From JBBTCX01 sp964494205 (GTDB lineage Bacteria; Planctomycetota; Phycisphaerae; UBA1845), in contig CAZBRD010000002.1 of the NCBI GenBank assembly GCA_964494205.1, positions 248,001 to 312,000 of the forward strand: a DNA stretch of 64,000 bases, in the 5' to 3' direction. The notes under the pieces were generated by a model. That model ran no database searches. It was not told the DNA's origin and saw only the letters and a program-made list of their open reading frames with translations. A program made the translations under genes and the position numbers. This document shows, piece by piece, positions 41,962 through 49,882 of the stretch (position 1 is its first letter; each line of letters starts with the position of its first letter).

Positions 41962-43382
41962 GCGACACGCGTCAAGAAATTCAAAGTCAGCAGCAATATG
42001 CAGACGGCCTGATGGGCCAGGGTGGTGGCTCCTCGTTCGTGGCGCATCTGTCGTGCCGGGTGTTGATGGCTGCCTATTCGATTGGATTGTGGATTGCGGG
42101 AATCACCGGCGGCGGCGCGCGGCGCGATCGCACGCCCAAGCGAATCTTGCTGACTGGACAGTTCCTGGCTGATGGATGGCTGGCCGCGCACGCGCGGCCG
42201 ATTAGTCAGTCGAGTGAATGTGAGCAGCTTTATGTCGTCAGCTCGAAGCCGATGCTTCCGCTTGAAAGAGTGACTTATCTTTGTCCGCCCGATTGGCTTG
42301 CAAAGGTCGCCGGGCAGGCGATGGCACGTTATCTCACGTTTGCGTGGCATGCATGGCGATTGAAGCCCGAGGTTGTCGGCGGCTTTCATCTGCTGTGCAA
42401 CGGGTTGTTGGCGCTGCTGGTGGGGAAAGCGGTCGGGGCAAGAACCGCATATTTTTGCGTTGGCGGATGGACCGAAGTCGATGGTGGCGGTGCGCGCGGT
42501 GAGAACCGTTTGTTCGGCATGATGCGAACGGATGATGCGTTCGTGGAGCGCAGGCTGGTGTCTGCGGTTTCTCGGTTTGATTTGATCGTCACGATGGGCA
42601 CTCGTGCGCGTGATTATCTACGATCGAAGGGTGTTCAAACGCGAATTGAAGTGGTGCCGGGTGGAATTGATCCGGCTCAATATAGTGGATCGCGAGATCA
42701 ACTCGACTATGACGTCGTCGGTGTCTTTCGACTCGCACCTGTCAAACGGATTGACGTTTTCCTGAAAGCGATTGCGAAGGCCGCAGAGCGAAAGCCTGAT
42801 ATTCATGCAGCGATCGTTGGCGATGGTCGATTGCGCGCTGATTTGGAAGCATTGTGCCACGACCTTGGCATTACTGAACGGGTCACGTTCCTTGGTTACC
42901 AATCCAACGTGGCGGAGTGGCTGCGGCGGTCGCGGTTGTTCCTGCTGACGTCGGATTCGGAAGGCGTGGCGCTGTCGGTCATGGAAGCACTAACGGCTGG
43001 TTGTCCGGTGATCGTGTCAGATGTCGGCGACATGCGCGATGTCGTTCGACATCAGGAAAATGGGTTCCTCGTGCCACGGCGTGAAGTCGACCAATTCGCA
43101 GATGCGCTCGTCGCAGCCCTTACTGATAGTCAATCGTATACGCAACTGTCGGCTGGTGCTCGTGAATCATCGAAAGGCTTTAGTTTACCGCGTGTAGCTG
43201 AACGATGGGATCTGATCCTGCGAAGTCTATCCAAACCTGCGATCGTTTCTGATGACACATTTCGGACGGATTTGACGGTGCAGGAATCCGCTAAGCCCAC
43301 TGCTCCCCAAGTGCGGAAACCTGAACCGAAGCACCGGCCGCGCGAGGCGGTTCGCATTCCAGAGAAATCGGTGCGGCCATGA
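41958..43382 (+). CDS. GT4-type glycosyltransferase
   Basis: 474 aa. The N-terminus has an unusual amphipathic stretch (LSCRVLMAAYSIGLWIAGI) that may attach it to the membrane. The Rossmann donor domain carries VVPGGIDPAQYSG, RLAPVKRIDVFLKAI and LTSDSEGVALSVMEALTAGCPVI, the typical GT4 E-x7-E region. The C-terminal tail (about 420-474) is charged, low in complexity, and rich in P, K and R. It overlaps the deacetylase-like gene and the following CapK-like gene by 4 bp each. Confidence 0.88.
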   Translation: MSDTRQEIQSQQQYADGLMGQGGGSSFVAHLSCRVLMAAYSIGLWIAGITGGGARRDRTPKRILLTGQFLADGWLAAHARPISQSSECEQLYVVSSKPMLPLERVTYLCPPDWLAKVAGQAMARYLTFAWHAWRLKPEVVGGFHLLCNGLLALLVGKAVGARTAYFCVGGWTEVDGGGARGENRLFGMMRTDDAFVERRLVSAVSRFDLIVTMGTRARDYLRSKGVQTRIEVVPGGIDPAQYSGSRDQLDYDVVGVFRLAPVKRIDVFLKAIAKAAERKPDIHAAIVGDGRLRADLEALCHDLGITERVTFLGYQSNVAEWLRRSRLFLLTSDSEGVALSVMEALTAGCPVIVSDVGDMRDVVRHQENGFLVPRREVDQFADALVAALTDSQSYTQLSAGARESSKGFSLPRVAERWDLILRSLSKPAIVSDDTFRTDLTVQESAKPTAPQVRKPEPKHRPREAVRIPEKSVRP

Positions 43383-44839
43383 GCAGGAAAGCGCTTTCAA
43401 AAAAGAACCTCTGGGACGCCGCCCCCAAGCCGCTGAAAGCAGTCTTTGGTTGGGTCGCGCGCATAGTGCCGCCGGCGACGTTTCTGGGGTCGCGGTTTCG
43501 CGAGCAGATGCAATTCCTCGCTCGTGCGGAACGATGGTCGGTTGATGAGTGCAGAGCGTATCAGCTTGATCAGCTTAAGCGAGTGCTTTCGCTAGCCTAT
43601 TCACGAAGTGCGTTTTATCGAAAGGCGTTTGAATCTATCGGATTTGAGTCCGGTGATTTTAGAGAGTTGGAAGATCTCGCTGCACTTCCTTTGATCGACA
43701 AACAGACTGTGCTTGAGAACCTGCATGAAATGTGCGTGCGCTCGCCGTCGATGTCAGACGTAGACTATGTCTCGACCGGCGGATCGCAGGGGCAGCCAAT
43801 GCACTTCTACATCGGGGCTAATCGGTCGGCGATCGAGTATGCACATTTGATTTCAAGCTGGCAGCGGATCGGATATCGCCTGGGTGATCCAATGAGCGTG
43901 TTTCGCGGGCGGATTATCAAATCGCGCCACGACGAGTTGCCCTATGAGTACGATCCTCTTTTGCGCCATCATCACTTCAGTACCTTCGACATGACCGACG
44001 AGAACATGCTCGCGTGCGTCGAGCGACTGCGCCAAATAGGGCCTTGCTACTTGCACGTGTATCCATCGGCGGTAGCGACGCTGGCGCGCTTTGTTCGGAG
44101 AGCAGCAATTTCGCCTCCACCCGTTCGCGGTGTTATTGCTGAATCTGAGAACGTATACCCCGATCAACGGGAGCTAGTGGAAGACGTATTCGGTTGCCGC
44201 TTCTTCTCTTGTTACGGCCATAGTGAGAAGCTGGTCTGCGCGGCGGAATGCGAACAATCGAGTCATTATCACGTTTGGACTACTTATGGGTATTGCGAAT
44301 TGCTTGATGAGGATGGAAATGCCGTCACAACGCCCGGGGTTCGCGGAGAGATTGTCGGGACAGGGTTCATCAACGATGTAATGCCGTTCATTCGATATCG
44401 CACGGGCGACTACGCAATCTACGTTGCAGAGTCCTGCTCAAGCTGCGGTCGCAACCAACTTGTGTTGGCAGATATTCGTGGCCATCGAACGCAAGAGATG
44501 CTTGTCTTGAACGATGGGAGCTGCGTTTCGTGGACCGCCATCAACCTACACGATGATACGTTTGCGAACGTTCGGCAAGTTCAATTCCACCAGGATGCAC
44601 CGGGCGTTGCGACGCTGCGACTGGTCCCTGTGTGCGATCTGTCCAACGCAGATCGAGAGAAGATCATTCGTGGCCTTCAGCGACGATTGCAAAACAAGTT
44701 GAATATCAAATTGGAGATTCGTGAATCCATTCCGCTGACTTCGCGAGGCAAATCAGTTTACGTTGATCAGCGGCTTCCGATTCAATCCACAGCAGGTCAA
44801 TCGGAGTCATTCTTAGAGTGTGGTGTCGCGAAGTCATAG
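43379..44839 (+). CDS. CapK/PaaK-like adenylate-forming enzyme
   Basis: 486 aa of the phenylacetate-CoA ligase-like (CapK) family. The ATP-binding loop is STGGSQGQP (about 131-139), and later motifs are YRTGDYAIY and RGHRTQEMLV; EQSSHYHVWTTYG lies between them. Such proteins are common in capsule and exosortase-linked clusters, where their substrate is mostly unknown; activation of a carboxylic acid or amino acid for decorating the polymer is one idea. A Cys-rich pair CSSCGRNQ (about 351-358) may bind metal. It starts in an ATGA overlap. Confidence 0.82.
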   Translation: MSRKALSKKNLWDAAPKPLKAVFGWVARIVPPATFLGSRFREQMQFLARAERWSVDECRAYQLDQLKRVLSLAYSRSAFYRKAFESIGFESGDFRELEDLAALPLIDKQTVLENLHEMCVRSPSMSDVDYVSTGGSQGQPMHFYIGANRSAIEYAHLISSWQRIGYRLGDPMSVFRGRIIKSRHDELPYEYDPLLRHHHFSTFDMTDENMLACVERLRQIGPCYLHVYPSAVATLARFVRRAAISPPPVRGVIAESENVYPDQRELVEDVFGCRFFSCYGHSEKLVCAAECEQSSHYHVWTTYGYCELLDEDGNAVTTPGVRGEIVGTGFINDVMPFIRYRTGDYAIYVAESCSSCGRNQLVLADIRGHRTQEMLVLNDGSCVSWTAINLHDDTFANVRQVQFHQDAPGVATLRLVPVCDLSNADREKIIRGLQRRLQNKLNIKLEIRESIPLTSRGKSVYVDQRLPIQSTAGQSESFLECGVAKS

Positions 44840-44865
44840 TCTGCTCAGGAAGAGTAGGGGTCGAG

Positions 44866-45570
44866 ATGCAACGAAAACAGCAGTCCATTGCGTTGATTAC
44901 CACTGCCATCATCTTGCTGGTCAGCGGGTACGTTTATCGTGCCGTTGCAGCGCGGTTCTCGGTGGCGTTCGATCGGCTGCCGATCGAACCGGGAACTCTT
45001 GCCAAACTGCCTGAACGCATTGGTTCATGGGCCGGAACTGATGTAAAACTCGATCCAGCCATAGTGGAGCGCAGCGACTCGGACGACCACGTCAATCGTT
45101 CGTATGTGAATGATTTGGGGCGCGAAGTTGTTTCGCTGTACTTTTCCCTGGGCGGCCGTGGACGTGACCTCCTACCGCATCGCCCCGAAGTGTGTTACCC
45201 AGCCGCGGGTTGGATACTTGAGAACTCGGAGAAAATCGAGCTACAGTCACAAACTGATCGGCATTTCGTTTGCACGCTGTACACATTCACAAAGGGCGGG
45301 TTAGCCAATCAGCGACTCGTCGTGCTCAACTATTTCATTAATGACGGCAGCGTTTCGGCGGACGTGAAGGAGCTACGATCGCACGCCGTCGTCGGCCTCC
45401 ATGGCCTCAGCTATTTTGCGAGAGTGCAGTTGACCACGCCATTGGTCACTTCCGAACGCGATGCGAAGTCGACAATCACTGAATTCGCAGTGATGGCGGC
45501 CGATCACATTTTTCAATTGCTAGATGAAATCGAACACGCGGAATTGACCGGTAGTGCGACGACGCATTGA
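44866..45570 (+). CDS. EpsI family protein (exosortase-associated)
   Basis: 234 aa from the ATG at 44866 with AGGGG upstream; an earlier frame start inside the previous gene is unlikely. One N-terminal helix (IALITTAIILLVSGYVY) is followed by the EpsI domain: LGREVVSLYFSLGG, then the signature DLLPHRPEVCYPAAGW with its single Cys. EpsI is often fused to the C-terminus of exosortase; here it is separate and immediately before it. The protein is probably periplasmic and its function is not established. Confidence 0.92.
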   Translation: MQRKQQSIALITTAIILLVSGYVYRAVAARFSVAFDRLPIEPGTLAKLPERIGSWAGTDVKLDPAIVERSDSDDHVNRSYVNDLGREVVSLYFSLGGRGRDLLPHRPEVCYPAAGWILENSEKIELQSQTDRHFVCTLYTFTKGGLANQRLVVLNYFINDGSVSADVKELRSHAVVGLHGLSYFARVQLTTPLVTSERDAKSTITEFAVMAADHIFQLLDEIEHAELTGSATTH

Positions 45571-45583
45571 GCAGGGACTGAAC

Positions 45584-46516
45584 ATGATTCACTCAATGAC
45601 CAAGGAAAACGCGAACAACGATCGCGAGTCGACGAGATTCGCCGCGCATACACTCGGTCTGGTTGCTTTGGTTATTGGCTGTTTCATTTGGTCGTATTGG
45701 ACGGTCTTAGTAGGTCTCATGAAAGACTGGCGCACGGATGAAGATTACTCTGTGGGGCAGATCGTACCCCTTGCTGCGGTCTATTTATTGTGGCAGAGGC
45801 GCACCGATCTGAGAAAGCTGGGCACTCATGTAGCGTGGTGGGGCGGGGCGATCATCATGGCGGGAATCGCCATGCGACTCTATGGCCTGATCTTCTTATA
45901 TGAATCAATAGAGCGCTACTCCATCATATTAGTGCTCACAGGCATTGTGGTGTTTGTTGGCGGACCGACATTGCTAGGGAAGATTAAGTGGGTAATTGCT
46001 TTTCTCTGTCTGATGATCCCACTCCCCGGAGTGGTGCATAACATGATTGCCGGGCCGATGCAGACGGTGGCCACAAAGGGAGCCGTTTTCAGTCTTGAAT
46101 TACTCGGCTCAACCGCATTGCGTGAAGGGCACACGATCACATTGAATGACGCGGCGCCGTTCGCTGTGGCAGAGGCATGTAGCGGTCTGCGCATGCTGAG
46201 TGCGTTTATCGTTGTAGGGTGCATGGTAGCGTTCATGGCGAACCGGCCCGTTTGGCAGAGGGTGGCCGTGATTGCTGCAACAGTACCCGTGGCCATTGCC
46301 TGCAATCTAATCCGCCTCGTGGCGACTGCCTACTTGTTTGCTTATCTGGACGGACCGACAGCCGAAAAGTTCTTCCATGACTTCGCTGGCTATTTCATGA
46401 TGCCGCTGGCAGTCGCACTGCTTCTGGCAGTACTATGGATATGTAAGTGGTTGGTTAGTCCCGAAAGCAATTCTGTTATTGGTCGGCCCACACAATTATC
46501 GCACTGTGGCCAATAA
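45584..46516 (+). CDS. Exosortase (transmembrane transpeptidase)
   Basis: 310 aa from the ATG at 45584 with AGGGA upstream, about eight membrane segments. The catalytic residues of the exosortase/archaeosortase family are present: Cys 199 in AEACSGLRML, Arg 244 in NLIRLVATAY, and His 265 in FFHDFAGYF. It should cleave the C-terminal PEP-CTERM-type signal of exported proteins at the outer face of the inner membrane. The start ATG is 13 bp past the EpsI stop. The following gene encodes a fitting substrate. The exact subtype (XrtA to XrtU) cannot be decided by eye. Confidence 0.94.
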   Translation: MIHSMTKENANNDRESTRFAAHTLGLVALVIGCFIWSYWTVLVGLMKDWRTDEDYSVGQIVPLAAVYLLWQRRTDLRKLGTHVAWWGGAIIMAGIAMRLYGLIFLYESIERYSIILVLTGIVVFVGGPTLLGKIKWVIAFLCLMIPLPGVVHNMIAGPMQTVATKGAVFSLELLGSTALREGHTITLNDAAPFAVAEACSGLRMLSAFIVVGCMVAFMANRPVWQRVAVIAATVPVAIACNLIRLVATAYLFAYLDGPTAEKFFHDFAGYFMMPLAVALLLAVLWICKWLVSPESNSVIGRPTQLSHCGQ

Positions 46517-46762
46517 TGAATGGCCATACGATTCATACATGCTGTTATTGAGGACACAAAAAACTGAATTGTTGCCTTGCAGAAAGTAGTCTTTGGCCAA
46601 CTGGGTGGTACAATACTCCATCGGGAATCGGATGATCCAGTCGCCTTCGCATCCTTGGGCTCCCGACGTGCAGGTCGTGATTCCTGTACATGTTGTGGAA
46701 GTACAATGACCGCGAAGCTATGCGGTGCGAAACTACGGGACAGTTAAACGGAGGGGAACCAT

Positions 46763-47602
46763 ATGATCAAGTTGAATTGGGGAAAGACAGGAGCCGCTTG
46801 CTTCGCACTGGCTGCCGCCTGGGGCATGCCGAGCATGCTGCGAGCCGACATGATCACGCTCACCGATCATAACTCGATTGCCAAGTTCGATACGTCAAGC
46901 CAGTCCGGTATGTATGACTGGATCGTCGATGGCAAGGACCACATGTTCCAGCAGGCATTCTGGTATCGCGTGGGTAATACGGCAGAGCAGGGCGTCCACT
47001 CGCTGACGCAGGCCGGTATCCAGACATCGGACACGAATAGTTTCGACGACAACGGTCTGGATACACTCACGGTTCGCTACAGCGGCCGTGGATTCAACAT
47101 CGATATTCGCTACACCTTGCAGGGTGGTAGCAACGGAAGCGGTATTTCCGACGTAGCCGAGCAGATCAAGGTGACCAATACCGGCCAGGAAGTTTTGGAT
47201 TTCCACTTCTTCCAGTACAACGACTACGATCTCGGTGGAACTGCGGTGGATAACTCGGTGGTGATTAACGGTGGAAACACCGCAACGCAAACGGACGAGA
47301 GCGCTACGGTTGGTGAAGTTGTTGTAACGCCGGCTCCGACCCACTTCGCAGTGGATACCTACGCGAACCAGTTGGGCCTTCTCACTGACGAATCGGCGAC
47401 GACGCTGTCGGATTTCGCCGGCGCCCTCACCAATGGCGACCTGACCTGGGCGTTCCAGTGGGATTTCTCGCTCGGTCTCAATCAGTCGTACATCATCAGC
47501 AAGGACAAGAACCTCGCTGTGGTCCCGGTTCCGGGTGCAGCCCTTCTGGGTATGCTCGGTCTGGGTCTGGTCGGTGCGGCCAAGCGTCGCCTGGCGAAGT
47601 AA
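46763..47602 (+). CDS. Secreted PEP-CTERM-like (VPxP variant) protein
   Basis: 279 aa with GGAGGGG six bases before the ATG. The N-terminus is a signal peptide (ACFALAAAWGMPSMLRA). The middle is beta-rich with a repeated strand pattern and many N, T and D residues. The C-terminus has the tripartite sorting signal: VPVPG, a hydrophobic helix (AALLGMLGLGLVG), and a basic end AAKRRLAK. The motif is VPVP where classic PEP-CTERM has PEP, close to the VPLPA-CTERM variant. It is very probably a substrate of the exosortase encoded 246 bp upstream, and it ends with a strong terminator. Confidence 0.88.
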   Translation: MIKLNWGKTGAACFALAAAWGMPSMLRADMITLTDHNSIAKFDTSSQSGMYDWIVDGKDHMFQQAFWYRVGNTAEQGVHSLTQAGIQTSDTNSFDDNGLDTLTVRYSGRGFNIDIRYTLQGGSNGSGISDVAEQIKVTNTGQEVLDFHFFQYNDYDLGGTAVDNSVVINGGNTATQTDESATVGEVVVTPAPTHFAVDTYANQLGLLTDESATTLSDFAGALTNGDLTWAFQWDFSLGLNQSYIISKDKNLAVVPVPGAALLGMLGLGLVGAAKRRLAK

Positions 47603-47634
47603 GACTCTAACGCTACTTATTGAGTGAACCTAGG

Positions 47635-47665
47635 ACCCTCCGAACTTTGTTCGGAGGGTTTTTTC
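47635..47665 (+). terminator. Rho-independent terminator after the PEP-CTERM-like gene
   Basis: ACCCTCCGAAC and GTTCGGAGGGT form a perfect 11-bp stem with a TTT loop, followed by TTTTT. It is the clearest intrinsic terminator in the window. Confidence 0.93.
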
Positions 47666-48012
47666 TTGCGCCATACCTATTCAGTGTTTAGCGAATTACT
47701 GGATGAATCACGCAGCTTCATCAAGCTATGACCATTGTTGATCAATACGCCTGGAGGCTGGGAGAACGTGAATTGGACACGGCGAATGGCCGCTATTGGC
47801 TACCAATTAACAACTTCGATGCTTTCATTTCGGCGGGATACTTATCGGACATGATCCATACGTACAAATCGAGTCTTCATTATTTCTGTCATTATTTACA
47901 TAAGCCGACATACAGGGCCGACAATTCCTCTAGCAGTTTAGTTTTCGTCCGGTTAAGCAGTTCGAGCCGGAATAGATAAGTCAAAATACTTTATGGTCCG
48001 GTTCAACCAGCG
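47666..48012. other. Gap of about 350 bp between terminator and pilin gene
   Basis: An 83-codon open frame (47728-47979) lies here but shows no signal, domain or ribosome binding site that would support a gene. No further repeat or strong promoter was seen. Confidence 0.5.
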
Positions 48013-49314
48013 ATGGGGCGACTACTGAAAAATCACCGCGCACTCTCGCTAGTCGAGTCCGCCGTTTCGATGTTGCTCGTTGGCGTTGCCGTCGTGGCGG
48101 CACTCAATTCAGTCGGTGCGGCCAAGTTCAATGAGGCAAAGACCGTTGAACAGCAGCAAGGTTGTCTGGCTGCGGACGAGTTGCTCAACGAGATCATGCA
48201 GAAGGACTACGCTGACGCCACGGCCGGCGCGAATAGCTTCGGACTCGATGCCGGGGAAAGCAGTGCCAATCGCAGGCACTTCGATGACGTAGACGACTTT
48301 GACGGTCTTGTCGAAGACCCACCCAAAGAACCCGATGGAACAGACATCGATTCTCTTAAGGGCTGGCGCCAAACCGTAGATGTGAGTTGGGTGGCTCTGA
48401 ATGACCTCACAACACCCCTGATGTCGAACCAGGGGTATAAGCTCATCGTGGTCTCGCTTTACCGCGGTGGCGTACTTGCCTCAGAAGCAGTCGGTATCAA
48501 ATCGCAGGGCCTTCCGGACCTCGAGGCCTGTTGCAAAAGCACGGTTTGCGAAGAACTGTCCAATACCGATTGCACCGCATCGGGCGGAATGCCCAAAGGC
48601 AAGGATACCGATTGTTGGACCATTGATTGTACTGTCGCGGACGTCCTGATGGTGGTGACAGACCCGGCCAACCTGAACAGCCAGGAAGTGCTGCGACGTG
48701 ATGGTCTCAAAGCTCTGGGGTTCAGCGTCAAATACATTGATGATGCCGCCACCAGGTCACAATACGATTCTGCACTTAGCACAGTTCAGGCTGTCTTTGT
48801 CTCGGTCGAAGTCGACGACGTGCAGGTATCGAGCAAATTGGCGGCTGCGACGATTGGCGTGGTTTTTGAAGAGCCTGATCTCGGCGATGAATTCCATGTT
48901 TGCTCGTCGTGGACTTCTCATACTCAAGCGGGTTCGCTTCGCCTATTGAACACGACACATTTCATCACTTCCGAATTTACGTTATCGAATATAAGCATCT
49001 TTACCTCAATCCAGCCGGTCAGTGTCTATCGTAGCGGCTTGGCATTGGGCGCGACGCAATTGGGTGCTTGGCGTGAGTCCGGTTCAACGTACACAGCGTC
49101 ACTCATCGTTGTCGACAAGGGCGGAGTTTTGAATGATCTCTCTCTGGCCCCGGGACGCCGCGTGCGCTTATCTTGGGGACGATCCGGATTCGATTTTTCG
49201 AGGCTGCAAGCAGACGGCCAAATTATCCTCTACCGCTCACTCGTCTGGGCATCGAACCTCGACCAGCAGCCGGGCATCGGTGGTCTGATTAGTGGCCTCT
49301 TGAACGTGAACTGA
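48013..49314 (+). CDS. Pseudopilin fused to a secreted Rossmann/glutamine-amidotransferase-like domain
   Basis: 433 aa. The N-terminus is a type IV pilin-like prepilin: a basic leader (MGRLLKNHRAL), then SLVESAVSMLLVGVAVVAAL with Glu at position 5 of the mature form. After a globular part come eight clustered Cys residues (CCKSTVCEELSNTDCTASG and onward). Residues about 213-420 match a secreted domain seen in many planctomycete proteins: VLMVVTDPANLNSQEVLRRDG, then VVFEEPDLG and a closing FSRLQADGQIILYRSLVWAS. That domain is glutamine-amidotransferase-like with no clear catalytic residues. It is a single gene without neighbours for pilus assembly. Confidence 0.82.
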   Translation: MGRLLKNHRALSLVESAVSMLLVGVAVVAALNSVGAAKFNEAKTVEQQQGCLAADELLNEIMQKDYADATAGANSFGLDAGESSANRRHFDDVDDFDGLVEDPPKEPDGTDIDSLKGWRQTVDVSWVALNDLTTPLMSNQGYKLIVVSLYRGGVLASEAVGIKSQGLPDLEACCKSTVCEELSNTDCTASGGMPKGKDTDCWTIDCTVADVLMVVTDPANLNSQEVLRRDGLKALGFSVKYIDDAATRSQYDSALSTVQAVFVSVEVDDVQVSSKLAAATIGVVFEEPDLGDEFHVCSSWTSHTQAGSLRLLNTTHFITSEFTLSNISIFTSIQPVSVYRSGLALGATQLGAWRESGSTYTASLIVVDKGGVLNDLSLAPGRRVRLSWGRSGFDFSRLQADGQIILYRSLVWASNLDQQPGIGGLISGLLNVN

Positions 49315-49580
49315 GGCAAACCGGCGTCTGCGCAGGATTCAGTGGCCGGAAGAAACAAACGTCGGATCGAACGCGCATTTCAAACCGGACACTTTCAGCG
49401 CAAACCTTATGCTCAGAAACGTAGCACTCCCGGTAGCACTCAATGGTGACATTCACAGGGAAAAGATGGCCGGAAATGGCCGCACGGAAGTACACTCGTT
49501 CGCACATGCCGACGATGAGAATCCTGAGTTTTCCCGCGAAAAACCGCAGTTTGCTGATGAAAATGATGACATGCGGGAAA

Positions 49581-49655
49581 TCGGGGCGACAGGATTTGAA
49601 CCTGCGACCTCAGCGTCCCGAACGCTGCGCTCTAGCCAAGCTGAGCTACGCCCCG
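49581..49655 (-). tRNA. tRNA-Pro (CGG)
   Basis: On the minus strand, acceptor CGGGGCG pairs with CGCCCCG. The D-stem is GCTC/GAGC. The anticodon stem CAGCG/CGCTG encloses loop TTCGGGA, giving anticodon CGG. The T-arm is GCAGG-TTCAAAT-CCTGT. The discriminator is A and CCA is not encoded. The tRNA reads CCG codons. It stands alone, opposite to the genes around it. Confidence 0.95.
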
Positions 49656-49882
49656 TGCTGTGCGAGTCAAGGAAGGTAACTGGTGCTTGCGGTATCGTCA
49701 ATTGTACGCCCGAAATCAAGCTCGCCCTACGTTTCGGTAAAGCCCTCTAGCAAACATTAGCGCAGTTTTCACCAGTCTCGATCAGTGTCCCTTCCCTTGT
49801 CGATCGCACGGTTACAATCATGGGGTTCGAACGGCCCGCTTCGTTTGGCCAACTCTCGCGTTTTGCTGTATCTTCTCGACGA

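Noticed and set aside
46609..46614. TACAAT as -10 box for the PEP-CTERM-like gene
   Set aside because: No acceptable -35 box lies 15-19 bp upstream.
47728..47979. 83-codon open frame between the PEP-CTERM-like gene and the pilin gene
   Set aside because: No ribosome binding site, signal, or known domain, and composition like random translation of the gap.
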